Origin: Pseudomonas sp. RIT288
Lineage (GTDB): Bacteria; Pseudomonadota; Gammaproteobacteria; Pseudomonadales; Pseudomonadaceae
NCBI RefSeq assembly: GCF_000631985.1
Contig: NZ_JFYN01000004.1
Coordinates: 1 to 64,000 of the forward strand
Length of the DNA: 64,000 nucleotides
Direction of reading: 5' to 3'
Shown: positions 21,867 to 30,235 of the stretch, in pieces
Layout of the letters: every line of letters begins with the position of its first letter
Numbering within the stretch: the stretch's first letter is position 1
Made by a program: the position numbers and the translations under genes
The notes under the pieces: generated by a model
The model's input: the letters and a program-made list of their open reading frames with translations, nothing else
What the model was told of the DNA's origin: nothing
Database searches by the model: none

Positions 21867-22751
21867 ATGTTGCTGCGACATTTGCGATATTTGCTGGCCG
21901 TGGCCGATCACGGCGGTTTCACCCGGGCGGCGGAGGCGTTGCACGTGTCACAGCCGACCCTGTCGCAACAGATCCGCCAATTGGAAGAATCCCTTGGGGT
22001 GAACCTGTTCGACCGCACCTCGCGCACCGTTAAACCTACCGATGCCGGCGAGGCCTACATCGAATGCGCACGGCGCGTACTGGTTGAACTGGAGGCGGGC
22101 AAGCGGGCGTTGCATGACGTGAAGGATCTGTCCCGTGGCAGCCTGCGCCTGGCCATGACCCCGACGTTCATGGCCTATCTGGTCGGGCCATTGGTGCGCG
22201 ACTTTGCGGCGCGTTATCCGGGTATTCATCTGCAGATTTTCGAACTGTCGATGGACGACATCGAGGCGGGGCTGGCGGATGACTCGCTGGACATCGCGAT
22301 TGCCTTTACCCCGGTGCGCCACCCGGACATCGAGTGCATTCCGGCGTTTACCGAAACCCTGGGAATCATGATCGGGCGCGAGCATCCGTTGTACGAGAGT
22401 CGGGCGGTGCTGACGGCGAGCGATCTTGCACAACTGGATTTCGCCTTGCTGGCGCCGGACTTCATCACACGGTTATCGATCGATGAATACTTCCGTCAGC
22501 ACAGGATCACGCCACGGGTGCGGATCGAGGTGAACTCGGTGAGTACGCTGCTGGAAGTGGTGCGCCATTCGCCGATGGTCACGATGTTGCCCGAAGCGAT
22601 TGCCAGCGAAGACCGGGCGTTGCGTCGCTTGAGCGTCGAGAACGAAGCGCCGCAGCGTGGGGCGGCGTTGTTGCGGCGCCGGAATAATTATCACAGTGCA
22701 GCGGCGCTGGCGTTCATGAATCTGGTGCTGGAACTCAATATCCCCCTGTAG
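21867..22751 (+). CDS. cynR: LysR-type activator of the cyn operon (CynR)
   Basis: A 294-aa LysR regulator. The N-terminus MLLRHLRYLLAVADHGGFTR and the helix-turn-helix (ALHVSQPTLSQQIRQLE) match E. coli CynR closely as I recall it, which favours ATG 21867 over the ATG at 21855. It is divergent from cynS, and the roughly 120-bp gap should hold the shared operator. The stop codon TAG is inside the REP sequence CTGTAGGAGCT at 22746. Confidence 0.9.
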   Translation: MLLRHLRYLLAVADHGGFTRAAEALHVSQPTLSQQIRQLEESLGVNLFDRTSRTVKPTDAGEAYIECARRVLVELEAGKRALHDVKDLSRGSLRLAMTPTFMAYLVGPLVRDFAARYPGIHLQIFELSMDDIEAGLADDSLDIAIAFTPVRHPDIECIPAFTETLGIMIGREHPLYESRAVLTASDLAQLDFALLAPDFITRLSIDEYFRQHRITPRVRIEVNSVSTLLEVVRHSPMVTMLPEAIASEDRALRRLSVENEAPQRGAALLRRRNNYHSAAALAFMNLVLELNIPL

Positions 22752-22860
22752 GAGCTACCGAAGGCTCGGGCCGCGATCGGACGATCTTTTGATCTTGTTT
22801 TTTAAGATCAAGATCAAAAGATCGTCCGATCGCGGCCCGAGCCTTCGGCAGCTCCTACAG
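22746..22860. repeat. Long REPIN hairpin overlapping the cynR stop
   Basis: CTGTAGGAGCTACCGAAGGC and its reverse complement form an extended inverted repeat in which nearly the whole 115 nt pairs. It is longer than the other REPINs because of an inserted GGGCCGCGATCGGAC segment present on both arms. Confidence 0.92.
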
Positions 22861-22884
22861 GGGAGCTTTAGGGAGCAATAAAAA

Positions 22885-22912
22885 GGGCCTGTTTCCAGTA
22901 GGAAACAGGCCC
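22885..22912 (-). terminator. Rho-independent terminator for the 22935-23264 gene
   Basis: GGGCCTGTTTCC pairs with GGAAACAGGCCC around a 4-nt loop. On the minus strand it is followed by TTTTTATT, so it ends leftward transcription. Confidence 0.85.
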
Positions 22913-22934
22913 TGCTTGTTATTGAAGTTGTAAA

Positions 22935-23264
22935 TCAGTAGAACCGGTCAATCACCCGAACTTCATTCTTGTTCTGCATCGAATCCCACGCCTGTTTCAG
23001 CGTCTGCAGCACATTGCCGATGAAGTCCTTGTCGGCCGCCGCTTTCTTGCCGACATAACCGTGGCCGCGGCGGTACATCTTCAGGCGGGCCAGCAAGTTC
23101 TGGTTGCTGCGGTCGAATTCTTCTTCACCGGCGTGGGGCGACAGGCAGTCGATATGCACCTGACCCGACTTGCTGATCCAGAGAATATGGCTGTCGTGGC
23201 TGTCTTTTTGTGCAGCGAACATACGAGCCAGTTCTTCGATAGTAGGTTGATTGTTCAGATTCAT
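22935..23264 (-). CDS. Conserved-looking hypothetical protein, 109 aa
   Basis: I do not recognise the family. The protein is soluble, with no signal or membrane segment. It begins MNLNNQPTIEELARMFAAQK and carries HDSHILWISKSGQVHIDCLSP, a beta-like stretch. A basic segment (ARLKMYRRGHGYVGKKAA) and an amphipathic C-terminus follow. ATG 23264 is preceded by AGGGG at about nine bases; the longer frame from 23300 lacks a site. It has its own terminator, which supports a real single-gene unit. Confidence 0.7.
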   Translation of the reverse strand: MNLNNQPTIEELARMFAAQKDSHDSHILWISKSGQVHIDCLSPHAGEEEFDRSNQNLLARLKMYRRGHGYVGKKAAADKDFIGNVLQTLKQAWDSMQNKNEVRVIDRFY

Positions 23265-23440
23265 GATGTTTGCCCCTTGACCAGTCTGGTGATCTTTCAA
23301 AGTTGATTCGCTAATACAGGTAGCCCATCGGTTAGTTGATCCCTGGCACCGAAACCAGGACGTCAGCGGTCGCCCGTGTGAAGTACGGGGTCATGCATCT
23401 GTTGCATGTAGTCGTGTTGAATAACTGCTACGCAATAGCG

Positions 23441-23730
23441 TCACAACGAGGAGAAGCAGCGAAAACCGGGAGGCTCCTTGACGACGTTTTCAGGGTCGGC
23501 CACAAGCGTCTTGAGAATTTTCGCCAGCGCTTCTCGTCCTTGTACTGGACGTTCAGGCCAGGTCAGCTTCTTCAATCTGCCTTGTGGGCAGCGTGTATCC
23601 GGAAAAAACAACTCGGCGGTCAGACGAGTTTGCTCAAGCGTGTTACCGATGTTCCCGATCGGGGAACGTCTTCATCATGCAAAAGCAAAACGGTGCCGTC
23701 AACGGTTTTGTAGTGATTATTTTTGCTCAC
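23441..23730 (-). pseudogene. Frameshifted small gene (about 96 codons)
   Basis: Reading leftward from GTG 23730 gives SKNNHYKTVDGTVLLLHDEDV, then the frame is lost. Restoring one G to the GGG run in the near-palindrome GTTCCCGATCGGGGAAC (about 23656-23672) continues it as LEQTRLTAELFFPDTRCPQG ... PERPVQGREALAKILKTLVA ... EPPGFRCFSSL and a TGA at 23441. The restored frame has normal-looking protein composition and no internal stops. Function unknown. It could be a true decay event or a sequencing error. No strong ribosome-binding site precedes the GTG. Confidence 0.5.
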
Positions 23731-23775
23731 TACATATTGTCGGACAAAGCTGTTTTGGAATGAGAAAAGTTCCGT

Positions 23776-24279
23776 TCAGGCAACGGATGTGGGGACGCGC
23801 AGGACGTAGAAGGTGCAGGGGTAACCGTCCACGGCGCGCTGCTGGCAAGTGAATGCGCCGCCAGTCAATTCGGGGATCAACCTGGCCCAGAAGCGCTGCG
23901 CAGGCAGGTTGGCGTCGATGTGGAAAATCTGCCATTGACCGCGCAGACGGCTCAAGAGGGCAGAGACGACAAACTGCGCGACGCCTTGGCCACGAAAGCG
24001 CCGGGTGAGAAAGAAGTAGCCGATGTTGTGTTCGGCGCCGTCGATGTGGGTTTCGTCATCCACGGTCACGAAGCCGGCGAGTTCACCGTCGACGCGGATC
24101 AGGAACGCTCGGGTGGCTGGATTGCGCCAATATTCGTCCTTCTGCTGAATGCTGAAGAAGCCGTGTTCGCCGAGCTTCAGTGGTAGCCATTGGCTGAAGT
24201 CATACATGTAGAACTGCATGAGGTTTTCGATGGTTTGCAGTTCGTCGCGGTGGGCGGGGTGCAGTTCGATGGTGGGCAT
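23776..24279 (-). CDS. GNAT-family N-acetyltransferase
   Basis: A 167-aa acetyl-CoA-dependent transferase with the family A-motif RRFRGQGVAQFVVSALLS in the middle and a C-terminal beta bulge (CTFYVLRVP). The start MPTIELHPAHRDEL at 24279 is preferred; the upstream open frame runs through a REP element. Substrate unknown. Confidence 0.85.
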   Translation of the reverse strand: MPTIELHPAHRDELQTIENLMQFYMYDFSQWLPLKLGEHGFFSIQQKDEYWRNPATRAFLIRVDGELAGFVTVDDETHIDGAEHNIGYFFLTRRFRGQGVAQFVVSALLSRLRGQWQIFHIDANLPAQRFWARLIPELTGGAFTCQQRAVDGYPCTFYVLRVPTSVA

Positions 24280-24329
24280 TGGGGGGAACTCCCTGCGGTG
24301 ATGACCAATAGTGTGGTCCCGACACATTT

Positions 24330-24462
24330 GTGGCGAGAGAACTTGCTCCCGCTGGGTTGCGAAGCGACCCTGAACAATGCAATTACAGTGCATCAGACAC
24401 ACTTGGGTTGCAGGTTTTGCGACTGCTGCGCAGCCGAGCGGGAGCAAGCTCCCTCGCCACAG
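24330..24462. repeat. REP pair, GAGCAAGCTCCCTCGCCAC family
   Basis: GTGGCGAGAGAACTTGCTCC at the left and GGAGCAAGCTCCCTCGCCAC at the right form an inverted repeat around a long asymmetric spacer. It lies downstream of topB and upstream of the GNAT gene. Confidence 0.85.
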
Positions 24463-24474
24463 GGAATGCTTGTG

Positions 24475-26400
24475 CTATTTGGCTGCGCGTTTGGTCGTGA
24501 CAGCGGTTTTACTGCGCGTCGATTTGCGTTTCCACGGTGCCGCAGCCTTGCCGGCCGGTGGCGGGCCGCTGATGGTCAGGCTCAGCGCGGAACAACGGGT
24601 GACCTGCTTGCTCATCCACGCCGCCTGTTTGGTGACGAACTCTTCCAGACTCATCTCGCCGCTCTGCACCATGTCCAGCGCCTGTTCCCAGATGGCGGTG
24701 GTGCCGGGATCGGCAATCGCCCGGGGCACGGCGTCGATCAGGCTGAAGGCCGCCGGCGTCGCGGCCAGCGCCTTGCCGTTCTTCACCAGATAGCCGCGAT
24801 CCAGCAGACCCTGAATGATCGAGGCGCGCGTCGCTTCGGTGCCGATGCCGGTGGTGTCCTTGAGTTTCTGTTTGAGCAGCGGATCTTCCACCAGTCTGGC
24901 GACGTTCTTCATCGCCTTGATCAGATCGCCCTCGGTGTAGGGCTTCGGCGGCTGGGTCCATAGATCCTTGAGGTTCACGCCGGCCACGGCGCAATCGATA
25001 CCCTGGCTCAGCGCCGGCAGGGTTTGCGGAGCTGGCGCTTCACGACCCTTGGCCGGGGCGAGGGCTTCGGGCAAGGCGCGCTTCCAGCCCGGCTCGATGA
25101 TCTGCTTGCCGACGGCGCGCAACGCTTCACCGGCGCAGTCGAAGTCGGCCTGGGTGCGATCGTATTCATGGTTGGGCAGAAATTGCGCCAGATAGCGCGC
25201 GCGAATCAGGGTATAGACCGCCCGGTGTTTACCGCTCAGACGCTCGAGATTTTTCGCCGCCGCCGTGGGGATGATGCCGTGGTGGGCGCTGACCTTGGCG
25301 TCGTTCCACGCCCGTGAGCGGCGCTGCGGGTCGAGGTGACCGTTCAGCGCGTCAAGGCTCGGGTCGGCCTGACGCAGCGCTGCAAGTATCCCCGGCGCTT
25401 CGCTGTGCTGGCTCAGCGGCAGGAAGCCGCAATCGCTGCGCGGGTAGGTGATGACCTTGTAGGTTTCGTAGAGGGCCTGGGCGATGTCGAGGGTTTCCTG
25501 GGCGCCGAGACCGAGTTTCTTCGAACAGACTTCCTGCAGGGTGCCCAGATCGAACGGCAGCGGTGCCACTTCACGCATGCGTTCGGTGCGCAGTTTCACC
25601 ACCCGCGCACTGGCGGCATTGCTGATCGCCGCCGCCGCTTGTTGCGCCAGCGCCTGATTCAGGCAGCGTTCCTGATCGTCGCAAACGTCGGAGGGCGCAC
25701 GCCATTGTGCGGTGAACGGCGTGCCGGCGTGCAGCAGTTGCACATCAATCGCCCAATACGGCACCGGCACGAAGTCGGCGATGCTGCGGTCGCGATCCAC
25801 CACCAGCCGCAAGGTCGGCGTCTGCACCCGGCCAACCGGCAGCACGCCCTGATAGCCGGACTGCCGGCCCAGCAAGGTGAACAGGCGGCTCATGTTCATG
25901 CCGATCAGCCAGTCGGCCCGCGAGCGCCCCAAAGCCGAGTGGTACAGGCTGAAGGTTTCCGCGCCTGGCTTCAGCGCGGCCAAAGCCTTGCGAATCGACG
26001 CTTCATCCAGCGCCGACAGCCACAACCTATGGATCGGCCCGCGATAGCGGCAGTGCTCGACCAGTTCTCGGGCAATCATCTCGCCCTCACGGTCGGCGTC
26101 GGTGGCGATGATCAGCTCGCTGGCCTCGCCGAGCAGGCGCTTGACCGCCTTGTACTGGCTGGCGGTGCGCGGCTTGACGGTCATTTTCCACTTGTCGGGA
26201 ATGATCGGCAGATCCGCCAGCACCCAGCGCTTGTAGCGCGCGTCGTAGGCATCCGGCGGTGCGGTTTCAAGCAGATGGCCGATGCACCAGGTCACTGTGA
26301 CGTCCGTTCCCAGCCAGCAGCCGTCGCCCCGACGCCTGGCGCCGAGCACGGCCGCAATGTCTTTGGCCTGGGAAGGTTTTTCACAGAGGTACAGCCGCAT
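24475..26400 (-). CDS. topB: DNA topoisomerase III
   Basis: Type IA topoisomerase, 641 aa, near the usual length. The TOPRIM domain has LYLCEKPSQAKDIA and the metal-binding IATDADREGEMIA. The active-site tyrosine is in KVITYPRSDCGFLP, with the supporting HHGIIPT motif further on. The C-terminus is a basic tail (KRKSTRSKTAVTTKRAAK) in place of zinc fingers. ATG 26400 is used in preference to the GTG two codons upstream. A LexA-like box lies about 70 nt upstream (26472-26487). Confidence 0.95.
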   Translation of the reverse strand: MRLYLCEKPSQAKDIAAVLGARRRGDGCWLGTDVTVTWCIGHLLETAPPDAYDARYKRWVLADLPIIPDKWKMTVKPRTASQYKAVKRLLGEASELIIATDADREGEMIARELVEHCRYRGPIHRLWLSALDEASIRKALAALKPGAETFSLYHSALGRSRADWLIGMNMSRLFTLLGRQSGYQGVLPVGRVQTPTLRLVVDRDRSIADFVPVPYWAIDVQLLHAGTPFTAQWRAPSDVCDDQERCLNQALAQQAAAAISNAASARVVKLRTERMREVAPLPFDLGTLQEVCSKKLGLGAQETLDIAQALYETYKVITYPRSDCGFLPLSQHSEAPGILAALRQADPSLDALNGHLDPQRRSRAWNDAKVSAHHGIIPTAAAKNLERLSGKHRAVYTLIRARYLAQFLPNHEYDRTQADFDCAGEALRAVGKQIIEPGWKRALPEALAPAKGREAPAPQTLPALSQGIDCAVAGVNLKDLWTQPPKPYTEGDLIKAMKNVARLVEDPLLKQKLKDTTGIGTEATRASIIQGLLDRGYLVKNGKALAATPAAFSLIDAVPRAIADPGTTAIWEQALDMVQSGEMSLEEFVTKQAAWMSKQVTRCSALSLTISGPPPAGKAAAPWKRKSTRSKTAVTTKRAAK

Positions 26401-26465
26401 AACCACCGTCGTCGATCAGTTCACTGAAGGTGCACAGAATGGCCGCAGTTGGCGTCCGGGGCAAC

Positions 26466-26493
26466 TTTTATCTGTATGGATATACAGATAAAA
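26466..26493. promoter_or_regulatory. LexA (SOS) box-like palindrome
   Basis: A perfect 12-bp inverted repeat TTTTATCTGTAT around GGAT. Its core CTGTATGGATATACAG (26472-26487) fits the CTG-N10-CAG LexA consensus with the A/T-rich middle typical of Pseudomonas boxes. It sits 72 nt upstream of topB and about 190 nt upstream of the divergent serralysin gene. The position is closer to topB. Confidence 0.7.
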
Positions 26494-26677
26494 CATTGCC
26501 GGGAATGACCGGTATTACCGGGACGTCGCGCGCCACTATCGAGAAATCGAATGGTGCCGCGCTTGCCGGGCATGTCAGGTTCGTCGGGCCTTCAAGAAAC
26601 GCGAGAGACAGGACGATTTCGCCAGAGATCGCCAAGGTCCGAACGCACTGACTACTCTGAAACAAGGAAGTCCCACC

Positions 26678-28084
26678 ATGGCTCAAGCCAAAGCAAAATC
26701 CAGCAGCGCCTATGACGAAGTGAACGCTTTCAGCCACTTGTACGACCGTGGCGTCGGCCTGGTGAACGGCAAGCCGTCGTTCACCGCCGACCAGGCGGCT
26801 GATGAAATCCTGCGCAAAAACCTGTCGTGGCACGACAAGAACGGTGACGGCAAGATCTCCCTGACCTACACCTTCCTGACCGAAAAACCGGCGAACTACA
26901 ACCCGAACCTCGGCAACTTCAGCCAGTTCAGCGCGCAGCAAAAGGCTCAAGCCGTGCTGGCCATGCAATCCTGGGCCGACGTGGCCAAGGTGACGTTCAC
27001 CGAAGGCAAGGGCGGCGACGGTCACATGACCTTCGGCAACTACGATGTCAGCACCGGCGGCGCGGCGTTCGCCTACCTGCCGAGCGGTGGCAGCTACGAC
27101 GGTCAGTCGTGGTACCTGATCAACAATCAATATCAGGTCAACAAGACCCCGGACACCAACAACTACGGGCGTCAGACCCTGACCCACGAAATCGGCCACA
27201 CCCTCGGCCTGTCGCACCCGGGCGCCTACAACGCCGGCAACGGCAGCCCGACCTACAACGACGCCAAGTACGCCGAAGACACCCGTGGCTACAGCCTGAT
27301 GAGCTACTGGAGCGAAGCCAACACCGACCAGAACTTCAGCAAGGACGGCAGCGGCGCCTACGCCTCGGCGCCGTTGCTGGACGATATCGTGGCGGTGCAG
27401 AAACTCTACGGCGCCAACTATGCAACCCGCGCCGATGACACCACCTACGGTTTCGGCTCCAACGCCGGCCGCGATTTCTACAGCGCTACGTCGGCGGCGT
27501 CGAAACTGGTGTTCTCGGTATGGGACGGTGGCGGCAATGACACCCTGAACTTCTCCGGTTTCACCCAGAACCAGAAGATCAACCTCAATGAAGGTTCGTT
27601 CTCTGACGTCGGCGGTCTGGTCGGTAACGTGTCGATTGCCTACGGCGTAACCGTGGAGAACGCGGTTGGCGGTTCAGGCAATGATCTGTTGATCGGCAAC
27701 TCGGCAGTCAACGTTCTGCATGGCGGTGCCGGCAACGACATACTCTACGGTGGCGGCGGCGGTGATACGTTGTGGGGCGGTGAGGGCGCAGACACCTTCG
27801 TCTTCGGCGCAGCCAGCGACTCGACCGACAACCAGCCGGACTGGATCATGGATTTCAAAAGCGGCGTGGACAAGATCGACCTCTCGGGCATCGCCGGTTT
27901 CGCCACGGGTGCGGCCACGCTGAACTTCGTCAGCAGTTTCACCGGCCATGCGGGCGATGCAATCCTGACCTATTACGCGCAGAGTGGTCAGACCGGGCTG
28001 CTGATTGATCTGACAGGGCAGGGTGAGGTGGACTTTGCCGTAGGTGTGGTGGGGCAGGCGCTGGCGACTGATATTGTTGCTTGA
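26678..28084 (+). CDS. Serralysin-type alkaline metalloprotease (AprA family)
   Basis: A 468-aa secreted zinc protease. The catalytic motif [12 protein letters not shown] (His170, His174, His180) is followed by the Met-turn SLMSYWSE. The C-terminal half has RTX calcium-binding nonapeptides ([32 protein letters not shown]). It ends in the DIVA type I secretion signal. No signal peptide is present, as expected for ABC-type export. None of inh, aprD, aprE or aprF is adjacent: a terminator follows and the next genes are unrelated. It is therefore a solitary, AprX-like protease that must borrow a transporter. Confidence 0.93.
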   Translation: MAQAKAKSSSAYDEVNAFSHLYDRGVGLVNGKPSFTADQAADEILRKNLSWHDKNGDGKISLTYTFLTEKPANYNPNLGNFSQFSAQQKAQAVLAMQSWADVAKVTFTEGKGGDGHMTFGNYDVSTGGAAFAYLPSGGSYDGQSWYLINNQYQVNKTPDTNNYGRQTLTHEIGHTLGLSHPGAYNAGNGSPTYNDAKYAEDTRGYSLMSYWSEANTDQNFSKDGSGAYASAPLLDDIVAVQKLYGANYATRADDTTYGFGSNAGRDFYSATSAASKLVFSVWDGGGNDTLNFSGFTQNQKINLNEGSFSDVGGLVGNVSIAYGVTVENAVGGSGNDLLIGNSAVNVLHGGAGNDILYGGGGGDTLWGGEGADTFVFGAASDSTDNQPDWIMDFKSGVDKIDLSGIAGFATGAATLNFVSSFTGHAGDAILTYYAQSGQTGLLIDLTGQGEVDFAVGVVGQALATDIVA

Positions 28085-28092
28085 TCTGAAAC

Positions 28093-28127
28093 AAAAAACC
28101 GCAGCGATCATCCGCTGCGGTTTTTTT
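28093..28127 (+). terminator. Rho-independent terminator after the serralysin gene
   Basis: AACCGCAGCG pairs with CGCTGCGGTT, with A6 on the left and T7 on the right, so it can work in both directions. Confidence 0.88.
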
Positions 28128-28195
28128 GCCGCAGCGATGCCTGACTTACGCTCCGTCAGGCACGGGATCCGCAGACTTGCTCGCCGCCATCAGCT

Positions 28196-28534
28196 TTATT
28201 GGTGAAAGTCGAGCTTTATAAGCGCGGGTTTGGCCTTCTCTTTCGCTTGCTCGACGATTGCTTGAACTTGTTTTTGGCTCAGTTTCGTATGCTCGACGGT
28301 GATCTCGACGTTCTCATCTGCCTTGTATTTGATGGTGACTTTGCCGTTAGTGTGGCGCTCCAGCCAAGCCATGAATACCTTCCACAAAAAAGGGAATGCC
28401 GCGACAGCGACTTCAGCGGCGATCACCACGGGTGAGGACAGAGGGTCTATCAAGCCGCGTTGTCGGACAAAGTCGGCGCTCACACCCGGTGCGTGTTCTT
28501 CGAATAAAATTTGTACTTCGTTTTTTTCAGGCAT
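28196..28534 (-). CDS. Small EACC1-like protein (112 aa)
   Basis: An acidic N-terminal stretch is followed by a hydrophobic segment (VIAAEVAVAAFPFLWKVFMA) and then WLERHTNGKVTIKYKADENV and a C-terminal helix (KLSQKQVQAIVEQAKEKA). The order of a hydrophobic helix, W-L, a basic turn, two beta strands and a helix resembles the 'effector-associated constant component' EACC1 described in bacterial conflict systems. That likeness is by eye. It is the second gene of a pair and overlaps the metallopeptidase gene by 8 nt, so the two are likely co-translated. Confidence 0.5.
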   Translation of the reverse strand: MPEKNEVQILFEEHAPGVSADFVRQRGLIDPLSSPVVIAAEVAVAAFPFLWKVFMAWLERHTNGKVTIKYKADENVEITVEHTKLSQKQVQAIVEQAKEKAKPALIKLDFHQ

Positions 28535-29552
28535 AAGAAAAGAGTCCCTTTAAGGTCCGGCCCGGGATGAGTGGAGTTCCAAATATTTTGCGTATCAGAC
28601 TGTTGTCGCGATAGGAGTCTTGAAGGGTTTGAGCAAGTGCTTCACCGTAAACAAATTCAACCATGTTGCACAGCCTGGTTAATGAAGGCGGATGACTTGC
28701 AGACTCGCGGATACCGAGTTCAGACAGGTGATTGAACAGCGTTATCAAATGACTCAATAAAAGACGGTCGTCACCGAGTGGAAAGGCATTCGGCATTACT
28801 TTGGCTACATACTCCTTGAGTAATAGCAAACCGATGCAATCGGCTTCGACCTCCATTTCACGAGCACTGTGATCGGCAGCATTGGGCGGCGTTTCGGTAA
28901 TCACGTCGCTGATCATCAACTCTTTGTCCGTCAAATGGCCGCACAGGACATGGCCGACCTCGTGGCACAGAACGAACATTTCCCATATGTGTAGTTGCAT
29001 GCCGTGACGTTTATCGGCGTCACCTTTGAGCAGAATTTGAGGTCCGAGCGGCTTTCGTGTTTCACGATAGTGTTGGCAAACTTCTTTCTGAAACCCAATA
29101 AGCATGGCTTGGGCGTTTTGGGTATCCAGTTCCCGGCTGCAGTATTCGATAGACTCGGGATCAGTGACTGCGATGGAGATTTTTGAAAGCTTGTTGAACA
29201 ATGTCATCAGGCCGCTGTTGATGACAATTGCGAAATGACCTTCTTCACTTCTGGAGCAAAATGCATTGACGCTCATGTTGTCCAGTTCGCCGATGGCCAG
29301 TTCCAGGCTGTCTCCAAAAAAGTCGCTCAACCCGCTGCGCAGATCTTCCCATAAGTCCGACACGATACGGGCATGTGGCGTTTGCCCTTTCAGGTCAAAA
29401 ATGGCGCCCTCTTTGGCTAGGTTCGCGAGCTTCTGATCGAAAATTGCCTGAAAAGCTTGGTTCGGTTCGGATTGGATGGCGGAAATCGGGTCTTCGTGAA
29501 CAAACCGAATGTATTCCAGATAGTCCGCGGCGGTGGCGTGACGAGTAGTCAA
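28527..29552 (-). CDS. HExxH zinc metallopeptidase-like protein
   Basis: A 341-aa soluble protein. The zinc motif FVLCHEVGHVLCGH and a downstream EMEVEADCIGLLLL (third ligand Glu in ExxxD form) mark a gluzincin-type peptidase. The TTG start at 29552 has AAGGAAG eight bases upstream; the longer frame has no site. The rest matches no family I know. It is the first gene of a two-gene unit with the EACC1-like protein, which suggests a peptidase effector with a partner subunit. It could also be a housekeeping protease; confidence in a peptidase fold is good, in the role low. Confidence 0.75.
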   Translation of the reverse strand: MTTRHATAADYLEYIRFVHEDPISAIQSEPNQAFQAIFDQKLANLAKEGAIFDLKGQTPHARIVSDLWEDLRSGLSDFFGDSLELAIGELDNMSVNAFCSRSEEGHFAIVINSGLMTLFNKLSKISIAVTDPESIEYCSRELDTQNAQAMLIGFQKEVCQHYRETRKPLGPQILLKGDADKRHGMQLHIWEMFVLCHEVGHVLCGHLTDKELMISDVITETPPNAADHSAREMEVEADCIGLLLLKEYVAKVMPNAFPLGDDRLLLSHLITLFNHLSELGIRESASHPPSLTRLCNMVEFVYGEALAQTLQDSYRDNSLIRKIFGTPLIPGRTLKGLFSYA

Positions 29553-29776
29553 AAGTCGAACTTCCTTGTGTAGTGTGAGGCATGCCGGCTTGGCGACTCG
29601 GATATGTGGCGCAAAGCTACTACAGGAACGCCGTTTGACCAAGCAGGTTAATGTCGTGTGACACCATGGCGGTACCATTGGGCTGTGAATTCGTCTTTAG
29701 GGCGAAACTTGAGTTATACCTGAAGGATCGTTTTCACGAAGCGTGCGTCGGCTCCCCGAATAGGCATTAGGTCAAG

Positions 29777-30145
29777 ATGAAAAGCACAGATCTGAACCCG
29801 GTCATTAAACTTCAAGAACTCTCCGGTTGCCTGCTGGTGAAATTCCACGGCATCCAGGTCGCGGCGTCCTCGCATGTGCTGGTCCTCCATGAGGCCAATT
29901 ACCCGCCGGTGTACTACGTGCCCCGCGAGGACATCGACGAAAAATATTTCGCCCGCACCGACCACACCAGTTATTGCCCGTACAAGGGCGATGCCAATTA
30001 CTTCAGCCTGCAGGTGCCGGGGCATGAGGGGGCGAATGCGGTGTGGACTTACGAGAAACCGAAGATCTCGGTTGATGCGATCAAGAACTATGTCGCGTTT
30101 TATCCGGATCAGGTGAAGTTCGAGGTGATCAAGGCTGACGCTTAG
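29777..30145 (+). CDS. DUF427 family protein
   Basis: A 122-aa protein of the DUF427 (NTP_transf_9) beta-strand fold. Typical features are the VYYVPREDID segment and TSYCPYKGDANYFSL, then NAVWTYEKP. No catalytic role is established for the family. It stands alone and is followed by a small REP-type hairpin. Confidence 0.85.
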   Translation: MKSTDLNPVIKLQELSGCLLVKFHGIQVAASSHVLVLHEANYPPVYYVPREDIDEKYFARTDHTSYCPYKGDANYFSLQVPGHEGANAVWTYEKPKISVDAIKNYVAFYPDQVKFEVIKADA

Positions 30146-30168
30146 TTCCTGCGTGAAGAGATTTGATT

Positions 30169-30196
30169 GTGGCGAGGGGATTTATCCCCTCGCCAC
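30169..30196. repeat. Short REP hairpin
   Basis: GTGGCGAGGGGATTTATCCC and its mirror arm form one compact hairpin between the DUF427 gene and the MHS transporter gene. It may also act as a transcription stop. Confidence 0.8.
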
Positions 30197-30235
30197 AGGT
30201 TTTTTCACCAAAGGATCATGTGTGCAGGTTCAGAT

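Noticed and set aside
23336..23713. Plus-strand frame of 125 codons
   Set aside because: Unusual composition and no ribosome-binding site; the minus strand of the same DNA gives a better protein after one-base repair.
26401..26460. 27-codon frame on the minus strand overlapping the topB start (TTG CCC CGG ...)
   Set aside because: It reads smoothly (LPRTPTAAILCTFSELI) and could couple translation, but the TTG start lies directly beside the LexA box with no ribosome-binding site.
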